DNA of 28,906 nt, taken from contig JBBDIE010000083.1 in the NCBI GenBank assembly GCA_040880545.1, positions 1 to 28,906 on the forward strand. The letters are read 5' to 3'. Below, piece after piece: positions 16,213 through 24,048 of this stretch. The first letter of the stretch is position 1, and each line of letters starts with the position of its first letter. Below the pieces are notes generated by a model that was given only the letters and a program-made list of their open reading frames with translations, searched no databases and was not told the origin of the DNA. Position numbers and translations under genes: made by a program. This DNA is from M55B112 sp040880545 (GTDB lineage Bacteria; Bacteroidota; Bacteroidia; Bacteroidales; GCA-2748055).

Positions 16213-17053
16213 AAATATACAGTTAAAAGATTTTATTCCGGGAATTGAAGTATCCCAGAACAATAATTTCTTCCTGATGGCCGGACCATGTGTGGTAGAG
16301 AGCAGGGAACTTGTAATGAATACTGCAGAGCAAATTGTGAAGACTGCCCGTAAACTTGATATACCTGTTGTATTCAAGGCATCTTACAGAAAAGCAAACC
16401 GATCACGTATCGATTCATTCACCGGGATCGGTGATGAAAAAGCACTAAAGATACTGGCCGAAGTACACAGCGACTTCAATGTGCCGGTTATAACGGACAT
16501 ACACAGTGCGGAAGAGGCAGAAATGGCATCCGTTTACGTGGATGTTTTACAGATCCCTGCTTTTCTGTGCAGACAAACCGACATACTGGTTGCTGCTGCG
16601 TCTACCGGGAGAACCGTATCCATAAAAAAGGGGCAGTTCCTCTCCCCTGCTTCCATGCAATTTGCCATCGATAAAGTCAGGGAGTCGGGAAACAATAAGG
16701 TGATCATCACCGAACGAGGCACCATGTTCGGTTACCAGGATCTTGTGGTTGACTTCAGGGGTATTCCCGCGATGAGGTCATTCAGGGTGCCCGTGGTACT
16801 CGATATTACCCATTCGCTTCAGGAACCAAATCATGTCAGCGGTATTACAGGCGGACGTCCGGAAATGATTGAAACCATTGCTCTGGCAGGTATTGCAACC
16901 GGCGTTGATGGTATATTTGTTGAAACACACCCCGAACCCGGTTCTGCGAAATCCGATGGAGCCAATATGCTTCCACTTTCACAATTAGAGGAATTACTTA
17001 CAAAGCTTGTTCAGGTCAGGCAGACTATATTGGGTTTTCAGACGTTGAGATAG
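16196..17053 (+). CDS. kdsA: 3-deoxy-8-phosphooctulonate (Kdo-8-P) synthase
   Basis: KdsA condenses phosphoenolpyruvate with arabinose-5-phosphate to Kdo-8-phosphate, feeding lipopolysaccharide inner-core synthesis in the cytosol. The 285-residue TIM barrel shows FKASYRKANRSR, PAFLCRQTD, KKGQFLSPASM, ERGTMFGYQDLVVDFRGIP and DITHSLQEPN, all family signatures. Cys32 in MAGPCVVESRE marks the metal-dependent (class II) form; E. coli KdsA has Asn at this place. It begins inside the end of rarA with no room for its own promoter, so it is co-transcribed and probably translationally coupled. A LolA-fold protein follows 22 bp later. Confidence 0.96.
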   Translation: MTTNHKNIQLKDFIPGIEVSQNNNFFLMAGPCVVESRELVMNTAEQIVKTARKLDIPVVFKASYRKANRSRIDSFTGIGDEKALKILAEVHSDFNVPVITDIHSAEEAEMASVYVDVLQIPAFLCRQTDILVAAASTGRTVSIKKGQFLSPASMQFAIDKVRESGNNKVIITERGTMFGYQDLVVDFRGIPAMRSFRVPVVLDITHSLQEPNHVSGITGGRPEMIETIALAGIATGVDGIFVETHPEPGSAKSDGANMLPLSQLEELLTKLVQVRQTILGFQTLR

Positions 17054-17075
17054 TAGGTATTAATACATTGAAAAA

Positions 17076-17795
17076 ATGAAGATAATAAGTATAGCTACAC
17101 TGATTGTTATATCCTGTTTATCCGTAGATGCACAGGATCTGCAAACAGTATTAAATAAAAATAGTGCAGCCCTTGGATTAGATGCAAGGAAAACACTCAC
17201 CAATCTCCATTCAAGCGGACATTTTATCATGAATGGCACCGAGACAAAAATTCCTTTTACATTGATTCAGGCGAAACCGGACAAGCTGAGAATAGAAACC
17301 ACAGTATTTGGATTCAGGGCGATCCAGACTTATGATGGCACCAATGCATGGTCGTTGTCATTTACCCAGGGAATCGAGGCAGTGAAAACCGATCCAAGGA
17401 ATATGGAATTCATTGCTGCGGCAACGGCCATAGACGGACCGTTCAGTGTCAATAAAAATAACAAGTACTTACTGAAATATATAGGAAGCGATACCTATCA
17501 GGAAAAACCTGTGGAGATTATCATGTGGTCCTCCAGGGAGGAACGTCTGATCTATTACATCAACAGCGAAAACTGGCTGGTTGATGGTGTCAGGTACGAA
17601 TATCACAAGAACGGCGGATGGTACAGCATGGAGTACAGGATTAAGTCGTATCGTGATTTCTTGGGAACCATGTTCCCGAAAGAGGTTTCTGCATTAAAAA
17701 ATGGAGTGGAGATGGTGTCTCTTTTTGTCACCCACCAGGAAATACCGGACAGCCCCGACGGCAGTAAATTTGGAAAGCCCTCATTTACCATGTAA
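17076..17795 (+). CDS. Exported LolA/LolB-fold outer-membrane lipoprotein carrier-like protein
   Basis: A 239-residue protein with a signal peptide (1-19, VISCLSVDAQ). The mature part starts DLQTVLNKNSAALG and contains FTLIQAKPDKLRIETTVFG and AIQTYDGTNAWSL, the strand-rich pattern of the LolA/LolB fold seen in many Bacteroidota. No lipobox is present, so it is predicted to be soluble in the periplasm. Whether it truly carries lipoproteins or belongs to a broader lipid-binding group is uncertain. It lies 22 bp after kdsA and shares an envelope theme, so it is probably the third gene of that operon. Its stop codon overlaps the U-tract of the rnpB terminator on the other strand. Confidence 0.72.
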   Translation: MKIISIATLIVISCLSVDAQDLQTVLNKNSAALGLDARKTLTNLHSSGHFIMNGTETKIPFTLIQAKPDKLRIETTVFGFRAIQTYDGTNAWSLSFTQGIEAVKTDPRNMEFIAAATAIDGPFSVNKNNKYLLKYIGSDTYQEKPVEIIMWSSREERLIYYINSENWLVDGVRYEYHKNGGWYSMEYRIKSYRDFLGTMFPKEVSALKNGVEMVSLFVTHQEIPDSPDGSKFGKPSFTM

Positions 17796-17820
17796 AAAAT
17801 AACGGGGATTGCTCCCCGTT
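17793..17820 (-). terminator. Rho-independent terminator of rnpB
   Basis: On the minus strand, a 7-bp stem (AACGGGG and CCCCGTT, 6-base loop, 17801-17820) is followed by ATTTTTTAC. It lies directly after the 3' end of the RNase P RNA. From the plus strand the hairpin lacks a U-run, so it serves mainly rnpB. Confidence 0.82.
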
Positions 17821-17825
17821 ATATT

Positions 17826-18171
17826 GCAAGTAGTCCTGTAAGCCAGGTTCTGTTCCCCGTGTTTACCAGGGACCCTATCATTTATCTAAGCGGTCTACCC
17901 CCCGACACGAGCGGGTCGCTCTTAATTGCCGGTATACATGACCTTTCACCCTACAAGTCAGGCAGCTATAACGGTCGCCCGTTACACTGGTGGGCTTTTA
18001 CCCCACCTTCTCACCCGTTCCCCTGTAACGAAATTAACCGGTACAGGGGTGGTTATTTTCTTCCCTGATTCTATACCCTCACGGATATCTGTCTTTCGAC
18101 AGTGCAGTACCCTTTGTTGCCCGGACTTTCCTCCCCGGTTAATAACCGGAGCGATAGAGCGGACTACTTAA
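17826..18171 (-). ncRNA. rnpB: RNase P RNA (bacterial class A)
   Basis: The catalytic RNA that matures tRNA 5' ends. Read on the minus strand it has the hallmark GAGGAAAGTCCGGGC near the 5' end, then CAAAGGGTACTGCA, AGGGTGAAAGG and AGATAAATGA, with ACAGAACCTGGCTTACA near the 3' end. The termini pair: AAGTAGTCC (18169 down to 18161) with GGACTACTT (17836 down to 17828) forms helix P1 and fixes both ends to within a few bases. Length of about 346 is normal. It has its own promoter (TACCTTTG) and terminator. ORFs readable through it are artefacts. Confidence 0.96.
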
Positions 18172-18174
18172 CCG

Positions 18175-18182
18175 CAAAGGTA
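18175..18182 (-). promoter_or_regulatory. Bacteroidota -7 element (TACCTTTG) of rnpB
   Basis: An exact TAnnTTTG match sits 3-4 bases upstream of the predicted 5' end of RNase P RNA, the distance expected for this element. This anchors both the RNA end and the phylum-level promoter type. Confidence 0.7.
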
Positions 18183-18222
18183 GTGAGTTTTTACGGAATA
18201 TAGGTTGTTCCGGTGGTCATTG

Positions 18223-19146
18223 TTATCCGGAGATATCCTCCACCAATGCCTTCATTTTCCTGAGACCGGTTTCAGCAACTACAAGCGGCTCCTGTTTCCA
18301 GTATTCCCTGTTGAAGAGTTCCAGGGAAAGGATTTTTTCTCCCCCCATATTTTTAAGATCCGTTAGCACCTGGCTGAGCGGGGCAATTCCATCGCCAGGG
18401 TATACCCTGTCTGCATCTACCTGTTTCAGCCTGGGTATGGTTCCCGGATAATCGTTCAAATGAAACAGGTCGATCAGATTTCCTTTCAACATTTTCAGGG
18501 ATTCAAATCCTGAGCCGCCCCTGAACAGGTGGTAGATATCAGGCAGAATTTTCACATCAGGAATATTGGCAGCTGCAGCGATCATCAGTACCTGTCCCAT
18601 GTGCCACAATACTTCCGAGGCACCCCAGAATTCAAGCTGCGGAAATACGCCTGTTTTTCTGCCAAGTTCTGCCAGTTCCCGGTACTTTTCACCCATGGCA
18701 AGCAGGTCCAGGGGATTCGCAGGATCAACACCAGCCGGTGGAGCAGCGATCCTGGGGCATCCTATTTCAGCCAGCAATTCCATCTCCTCTTCCATTTGTG
18801 CGAATCCGGCCTCTCCTCCGGTCATCCAGGGTGCAAATCCGATGGCACTCGCAATTTTAATACCATGGTCATTAATATATCTTTTCAACGCTGCCGTTCC
18901 ATGACCGGCATTGATATATTCTTTCACATCCCTCACCCAGACTTCCACATAATCGTACCCGGCTTCTGCAGCAACTTCGATATACTTTAATATTCCCGAT
19001 GACTGCCCGCTGATTGTACTGGTATTGAGTGAATAGGAAAACCGGGATGGTTCCTTTTTTCCTTCGTCTGACACACACCCTTTCGGAACGATCATCGCTC
19101 CTGAGGCCAGGGCCATGACAGAAATTGCCTCTCTCCTGGTGACCAT
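18223..19146 (-). CDS. Exported sugar phosphate isomerase/epimerase-like TIM barrel
   Basis: A 307-residue protein of the xylose-isomerase-like/AP-endonuclease-2 TIM-barrel group. The N-terminus has a twin-arginine-like signal (TRREAIS at 3-9, then a hydrophobic stretch) and Cys24 in VPKGC, which might be a relaxed lipobox. The barrel shows YDYVEVWVRD, LEFWGASEV, ILPDIYHLFRGG, LIDLFHLNDYPG and EKILSLELFNREYW. The Glu, Asp, His and Glu at strand ends are the expected metal ligands. The substrate is unknown; such exported proteins are often paired with Gfo/Idh/MocA oxidoreductases in carbohydrate or inositol-like metabolism. Here that partner lies 43 bp upstream on the same strand, so the two probably form an operon. 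Confidence 0.85.
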   Translation of the reverse strand: MVTRREAISVMALASGAMIVPKGCVSDEGKKEPSRFSYSLNTSTISGQSSGILKYIEVAAEAGYDYVEVWVRDVKEYINAGHGTAALKRYINDHGIKIASAIGFAPWMTGGEAGFAQMEEEMELLAEIGCPRIAAPPAGVDPANPLDLLAMGEKYRELAELGRKTGVFPQLEFWGASEVLWHMGQVLMIAAAANIPDVKILPDIYHLFRGGSGFESLKMLKGNLIDLFHLNDYPGTIPRLKQVDADRVYPGDGIAPLSQVLTDLKNMGGEKILSLELFNREYWKQEPLVVAETGLRKMKALVEDISG

Positions 19147-19189
19147 TATTAGTATTTTTTACGTTGTGAAAGCACGTTACAACTGATTG

Positions 19190-20536
19190 TTAACCAATTT
19201 CCGGAAGTTTCCAGGGTGCACGGTATACCGGTTTGATGTAACTGTTTGCCCTTTCAGAATTGGCAAACCTGTTATTCTTATCGTCCCATACAAGGTAGGG
19301 TTCGCCTATTCTTGCCGAAATATTAGCCACATGTACATGAATAGCAGCCACCCTTCCAACTTCCGGCGGACAAGCCGGCGTTTTCCTTGATTTTACACAA
19401 TCGATAAAATTGCGCACATGTTCTCCATGAGACTCCTCCCCTTTCGTCACTTCCCTGGCTTCGGTCATAAACTCCTGTTTATTTCCATCCCATTCAGGTA
19501 TTACAGAAAAGCCGGACCTGTCGACTTTTACAGTACCCTTATCGCCAATGATGGATACCCCGTACATTTTTTCATAGGGGCCATCCTGCACTCCGGCAGT
19601 CATATCATAATTGATCACGTAATCCTTCGTGGGGAAAATAACATTCATGGTATCGAATGTGTCTCTTTTTTTATCAAATCCGCTGCTGTTGGCTGCATAG
19701 GTCAACACTTCCGTGGGAGCCTTTACCTGGTCCTTTACCCACAAACCCATGTCAATCAGGTGCACACCCCAGTCTGAGAACATACCGCCGCCATAATTCC
19801 AGAAGTGGCGCCAGCTGCCATGGAAATGGTTCGTATTAAAAGGACGGCTTGGTGCAGGACCGAGCCACATATCATAATCCACCCCATCAGGAACCGGTTC
19901 ATCCATAGCAGGGGTTGCCCCCAGCCCGTAGCCAAAATTTGCCCATAGATTTATCTTCCGGAGCGAGCCAATGGTCCCCGATTTCACCAGTTTCATCGCT
20001 TCGATAAAGATGGGGCTGTTCCGTTGCTGTTGTCCTACCTGAACCACACGGTCATAATAACCGGCAGCGGCAGTCATGATGTTACATTCCTCTATTGTAT
20101 TGGCCATCGGTTTTTCGACATAGACATCCTTGCCTGCGGCAACTGAATCAACCATTTGCAGACAATGCCAATGATCCGGAGTACCGATAATCACCGCATC
20201 TATATCTTTTTGCTCCAGCATTTTCCTGTAATCTGAATAAAGTTTCGGCGATTGGTCAAAATCCTGTTTTACAGTACCTGCCCTCTCATCAAGCAGTTTG
20301 CTGTCAATATCGCACATGGCCACGCATCGAACATCATCATTACCCAAATGATGTTTTAAGATGCCAAATCCCATGTTTCTGCAGCCAATGAGTGCCACGT
20401 TTACTTTATCACTTGGGGCGGGTTTGCCAAAGACGACAGAAGAGGGAAGAATGGTGAACGCTCCCATACCGGCAGTTGCAGCTGATGTATTTCTGATAAA
20501 ATCTCTTCTGGAGTGCTGGTTAGTTTTCATAGACAT
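19190..20536 (-). CDS. Gfo/Idh/MocA-family oxidoreductase, Tat-exported
   Basis: A 448-residue NAD(P)-dependent oxidoreductase. A twin-arginine signal, SRRDFIR at residues 9-15 followed by a hydrophobic segment, predicts folded export to the periplasm. The Rossmann nucleotide site is VNVALIGCRNMG. The usual GTPDHWHCLQMVDSVAAGK leads into VYVEKPMANT, whose Glu-Lys-Pro is the family signature with catalytic Lys. HFHGSWRHFWNYGGGMFSDW, then GVHLIDMG, matches the subgroup that acts on glycosides or derivatised sugars. Two in-frame ATGs (20536 and 20530) are possible. It precedes the TIM-barrel gene at 18223, with which it probably acts on a shared sugar. The substrate is not inferable. Confidence 0.9.
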   Translation of the reverse strand: MSMKTNQHSRRDFIRNTSAATAGMGAFTILPSSVVFGKPAPSDKVNVALIGCRNMGFGILKHHLGNDDVRCVAMCDIDSKLLDERAGTVKQDFDQSPKLYSDYRKMLEQKDIDAVIIGTPDHWHCLQMVDSVAAGKDVYVEKPMANTIEECNIMTAAAGYYDRVVQVGQQQRNSPIFIEAMKLVKSGTIGSLRKINLWANFGYGLGATPAMDEPVPDGVDYDMWLGPAPSRPFNTNHFHGSWRHFWNYGGGMFSDWGVHLIDMGLWVKDQVKAPTEVLTYAANSSGFDKKRDTFDTMNVIFPTKDYVINYDMTAGVQDGPYEKMYGVSIIGDKGTVKVDRSGFSVIPEWDGNKQEFMTEAREVTKGEESHGEHVRNFIDCVKSRKTPACPPEVGRVAAIHVHVANISARIGEPYLVWDDKNNRFANSERANSYIKPVYRAPWKLPEIG

Positions 20537-20623
20537 AGTATAGTTTAGTTAATTTGTTGAAAATAGTCCATTTAAATTTATCAGACAAATTACGGCCAAC
20601 TACCAGTCACTCCCCTTTCACCT

Positions 20624-21643
20624 TCACCTGATGATCGCCATTGTTGCGCCATAGCCGTATTCTCTGAAGGATGCATCCTGGTAACGGATCGATTTGTATT
20701 CCGTATCGATGATGTGTCGGATATCGTGTTTTAATTTACCATTTCCCACCCCGTGAATAAACACTACTCTGGGGGTTTTGTGTAAAATTGCACTTTCAAG
20801 TGCTGTCCTGAACCGGGACAGTTGGATATCAATGATCTCACTATTAATCAGTGATTTATGGTTTTCCATCAATTGTTCGATATGCAGGTCCACCTCGACC
20901 GGACCTGCCTCTTTAACCTTTACTTTTACCGGTTCCACTTCACCTTTGGTATACATCGCCTTTTTCAATTGCTCCGCATCAATTACCATCTTCGGCTCCT
21001 CTTTCGGCTTTCTCCAGTCGTACAGACTATGCAGTATGGCTTTCTCATGAAAATAGTCATTCTCCTTACGGCTCTCTGCGGTATACATTTCGGCGGCCGA
21101 TACCCTGATCATCAAGTCAACCGGAGCCAGATGATTATAGAATCCGGCATTAAAGAAGAGGCCCTGAATTCTGAAAATCTCTTCATCATTTACATTACCC
21201 GGACGGTAGCTTCCCAGATGTATCTTCACCCCCGGTTCCAGGGTATCTTCATGGAACAACACCATTTCATCCACCTGCTTCCTGGCAATGGTATATTTAA
21301 AATGGTACGATGAACTATTGATCAGGTAGGTCTCAAATTCTGAACTGCTCTTATCGGGTAAAAATGCCAGCAATACCTCTTCATCTTCAATAAGTCCCTG
21401 GTCCTTTTCAGGTCCGATCGATTCACTGAATGTTTCGGAGAATTCCTCTTCGACCACTTCAATTTCAGCATCATTCTCCATGTTGTAACCTAAAGTGTCT
21501 ACCACCAGGTCCCTTATCAACCACGGGACCTCGAATCCTCCATCCACTATTACCAATGCGGTTGTCTGGTCAACAATTCTTGTAACCTCTCCAGCTCCTG
21601 TATCATTCAGGAATTTTACCTTGTCTCCAACTTTAACCTTCAT
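20624..21643 (-). CDS. DUF2027 and Smr-domain protein
   Basis: A 339-residue protein from ATG 21643. The N-terminus, MKVKVGDKVKFLNDTGAGEV, resembles the small beta-barrel start of the Bacteroidota DUF2027 family, followed by an acidic linker (about 60-95). A central beta-rich domain has the pattern LAFLPDKSSSEFETYLINSS. The last 90 residues are an Smr domain with VDLHIEQL and the HGxGxGxL signature FIHGVGNGKLK, related to the nicking domain of MutS2. There is no MutS ATPase. Smr domains can act as endonucleases on branched DNA or on RNA at stalled ribosomes; which applies is unknown. The frame could extend to TTG 21661, but a -7 element lies there, so ATG 21643 is chosen. It is divergent from queA. 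Confidence 0.85.
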   Translation of the reverse strand: MKVKVGDKVKFLNDTGAGEVTRIVDQTTALVIVDGGFEVPWLIRDLVVDTLGYNMENDAEIEVVEEEFSETFSESIGPEKDQGLIEDEEVLLAFLPDKSSSEFETYLINSSSYHFKYTIARKQVDEMVLFHEDTLEPGVKIHLGSYRPGNVNDEEIFRIQGLFFNAGFYNHLAPVDLMIRVSAAEMYTAESRKENDYFHEKAILHSLYDWRKPKEEPKMVIDAEQLKKAMYTKGEVEPVKVKVKEAGPVEVDLHIEQLMENHKSLINSEIIDIQLSRFRTALESAILHKTPRVVFIHGVGNGKLKHDIRHIIDTEYKSIRYQDASFREYGYGATMAIIR

Positions 21644-21658
21644 AACATTTATTTTGTA

Positions 21659-21676
21659 CAAATTTAGCTAATTTTG
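21659..21676. promoter_or_regulatory. Back-to-back -7 elements for divergent genes
   Basis: TAAATTTG on the minus strand (21666 to 21659) and TAATTTTG on the plus strand (21669-21676) are both exact TAnnTTTG elements separated by only two bases. They serve the DUF2027-Smr gene and queA respectively. Two polymerases could not occupy both at once. Confidence 0.6.
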
Positions 21677-21694
21677 CCACCTCTGAACCAAGAA

Positions 21695-22906
21695 ATGAGA
21701 AAACCTGATCAGATACCAATTGATAATTTCGATTACCTGTTGCCCGATGAACGAATCGCCAAATATCCGTTGAAGGAGAGGGACAGTTCCAGGTTGTTAA
21801 TCTACAGGTCAGGAACAATCGAAGAACGGAAGTTTTCTGATGTGCCATCACTTTTTGGAGAGGATGAATGTCTATTTTTTAATTCAACCAGGGTGGTACA
21901 GGCCCGATTGGAATTCAGAAAATCTACGGGGGCAAGGATTGAAATTTTTTGCCTGGAACCGTTCCGGCCCAACGACTACCAGCTCTCCTTTTCATCCACC
22001 GAACCTGTGGAATTTATTTGTCTGGTGGGCAATGCAAAAAAGTGGAAGAATGAAGCTCTCCGGATGATGGTGGGCAACTGTCTGCTAACGGCCGAGCATA
22101 CAGGAAGGCTGGATGATAAATTCATTATTCGGTTCAGTTGGAACGACCGTTCAGTGGCATTTGCAGAGATTTTGGAAAGATCGGGATCAACGCCCATTCC
22201 CCCTTATCTTAACAGGACGGCAGAAGCGAAGGATGCCATTACCTACCAGACAGTATATGCCCGGCAGAACGGTTCAGTGGCGGCGCCTACGGCAGGTTTA
22301 CATTTTACAGATCATGTATTGGCTCAACTTAAAGAAAAGGGTGTGCGGCGTTCCGAACTGATACTCCATGTGGGTGCAGGCACCTTTATTCCGGTAAAGA
22401 CAGAAAATGCTGCGGACCACCGGATGCATGCAGAACATGTTTCGGTTAACAGGGAATTACTTGCATCGTTAGTTGTAACCCCCCGGGTAATCGCGGTGGG
22501 AACCACCACCACCCGTAGTCTTGAATCGCTCTATTGGTTGGGGGTATTGGCCATGACAACCCCCGACTTCTCATTCGATAACCTTTTTCTGGATCAATGG
22601 GACGCTTATGAACTTGATGACAACATCACGCTTAATGACTCCATAGGGTCATTGCTTGAAAAGATGAATAGTGCCAATATTGATTCATTTACATTTCGCA
22701 CCAGGATTATGATCTCCCCCGGATACAAATTTAAGGTGATCAAGGCCCTCTTTACTAATTTTCATCAGCCCAAAAGTACCTTATTGCTATTAATCGCTGC
22801 AGTAACAGGCGATGACTGGAAGAAAATTTACTCCTATGCCCTGGAAAATAATTTCAGGTTTCTGAGCTACGGAGACAGTTCTTTACTTTTTACCGGAGAA
22901 GATTAA
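21695..22906 (+). CDS. queA: S-adenosylmethionine:tRNA ribosyltransferase-isomerase
   Basis: QueA transfers the ribosyl group of S-adenosylmethionine to preQ1 in tRNA anticodons to make epoxyqueuosine. The 403-residue protein starts with IPIDNFDYLLPDERIAKYPL and contains SRLLIYRSG, LFFNSTRVVQARL, SGSTPIPPYLNR, QTVYARQNGSVAAPTAGLHF, LHVGAGTFIPVKTE and TNFHQPKSTLL, all family signatures. It is about 45 residues longer than the E. coli enzyme, which is usual in Bacteroidota. ATG 21695 is chosen over TTG 21674, which overlaps the -7 element. Its stop shares TTAA with the stop of the convergent aldolase gene. Confidence 0.96.
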   Translation: MRKPDQIPIDNFDYLLPDERIAKYPLKERDSSRLLIYRSGTIEERKFSDVPSLFGEDECLFFNSTRVVQARLEFRKSTGARIEIFCLEPFRPNDYQLSFSSTEPVEFICLVGNAKKWKNEALRMMVGNCLLTAEHTGRLDDKFIIRFSWNDRSVAFAEILERSGSTPIPPYLNRTAEAKDAITYQTVYARQNGSVAAPTAGLHFTDHVLAQLKEKGVRRSELILHVGAGTFIPVKTENAADHRMHAEHVSVNRELLASLVVTPRVIAVGTTTTRSLESLYWLGVLAMTTPDFSFDNLFLDQWDAYELDDNITLNDSIGSLLEKMNSANIDSFTFRTRIMISPGYKFKVIKALFTNFHQPKSTLLLLIAAVTGDDWKKIYSYALENNFRFLSYGDSSLLFTGED

Positions 22907-23946
22907 AGACCTCCGATCTCTTTTCGCAGCACCTCTGTAAAACGCTCGATATCTTCCTCCCTGGTATCGAATGAACACATCCAGCGAACCTCGGAGGTAT
23001 CTTCATCCCAGACATAGAAAAAGAATTCCTTTTGCAGTGTTGGAATTATAGCAGCCGGAATTTTTGCAAATACTGCATTGGCCTCCACTGCCCTGGTTAC
23101 ATGCACATTGGGAATATCTTTCACTGCCATGTGAAGTTTTTGGGCCATTAGGTTGGCATGAGCGGCATTGCTTCTCCAAAGTTCATTTTCCAGGAATGCA
23201 TCAAACTGGGCAGCTATATACCGCATTTTCGAGGCCAGTTGCATCCCCTGTTTACGCCGGTACTTAAAATCGCGACAAAGCGCTTCATGGAAGAACACTA
23301 CAGCTTCGCCATACATCATCCCATTTTTTGTACCTCCAAATGAAAGCACATCCACACCGGCCCCGCCTGTGATCTCATAGAAACCGGTATTCAGGGCCAC
23401 CGCAGCATTACTGAGCCTTGCCCCGTCCATGTGCAACAGCAACCCATTGGCATGGGCATATTCAGCAATTTCCCTGATCTCCTGTATCTCATACACAGTT
23501 CCCAGTTCAGTGGCCTGGGTAATGGATATTACCCCGGGTTGTGCATGATGCTCAAATCCAAAACCATGCATGTGCTGACTAATCAGGTCAACAGTCAGCT
23601 TTCCTGCAGGGGTTGGAGTTGCCAGTAGTTTGCAACCGGTAAATTTTTCCGGGGCACCGCACTCATCCACATGGATATGGGCAGTGTCTGTCGTGATGAT
23701 CGCATTGTATGATTGGGTCACTGATGAGAGCCCCAGGACATTTGCCGCGGTACCTATGAAAACAAAAAATATACCGGTATCCTGTCCAAATATTTTTTTC
23801 ATTTTTTCTGTCACAGCCAGGGTATACCTGTCATCTCCATACGCTATTTCATGACCGTCATTCACATTGACCAGCGCCTCCATAATTGACGGATGAACAC
23901 CGGCATTATTATCGCTTGCAAATCCTCGTTTGATATTTTGTTTCAT
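22903..23946 (-). CDS. Low-specificity threonine aldolase-like PLP enzyme
   Basis: A 347-residue fold-type-I PLP enzyme of the beta-eliminating lyase/threonine aldolase family, which splits L-threonine or allo-threonine into glycine and acetaldehyde. It has FASDNNAGVHP at the start, the HMDGARLSNAA motif with Asp174 for the PLP ring nitrogen, and SFGGTKNGMM with Lys207 as the Schiff-base lysine. The GTAAN motif (66-70) binds phosphate. The start ATG at 23946 gives a standard N-terminus. A TAAATTTA just before the ATG is a loose -7 match. Its stop overlaps queA by 4 bases. Substrate specificity is inferred from the family only. Confidence 0.9.
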   Translation of the reverse strand: MKQNIKRGFASDNNAGVHPSIMEALVNVNDGHEIAYGDDRYTLAVTEKMKKIFGQDTGIFFVFIGTAANVLGLSSVTQSYNAIITTDTAHIHVDECGAPEKFTGCKLLATPTPAGKLTVDLISQHMHGFGFEHHAQPGVISITQATELGTVYEIQEIREIAEYAHANGLLLHMDGARLSNAAVALNTGFYEITGGAGVDVLSFGGTKNGMMYGEAVVFFHEALCRDFKYRRKQGMQLASKMRYIAAQFDAFLENELWRSNAAHANLMAQKLHMAVKDIPNVHVTRAVEANAVFAKIPAAIIPTLQKEFFFYVWDEDTSEVRWMCSFDTREEDIERFTEVLRKEIGGL

Positions 23947-24048
23947 TGATTAAATTTATTATTCTCCGAAACAGGGTCGTATTCCGGATTGATTGTTGGG
24001 ACAGGGTATCCTGGACACCCGGGATTATACTTATTCATGTGTAACGAA

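Noticed and set aside
17859..18171. Plus-strand ORFs of 69 and 81 codons
   Set aside because: They run through the RNase P RNA gene, whose sequence is fully explained by the structured RNA on the other strand.
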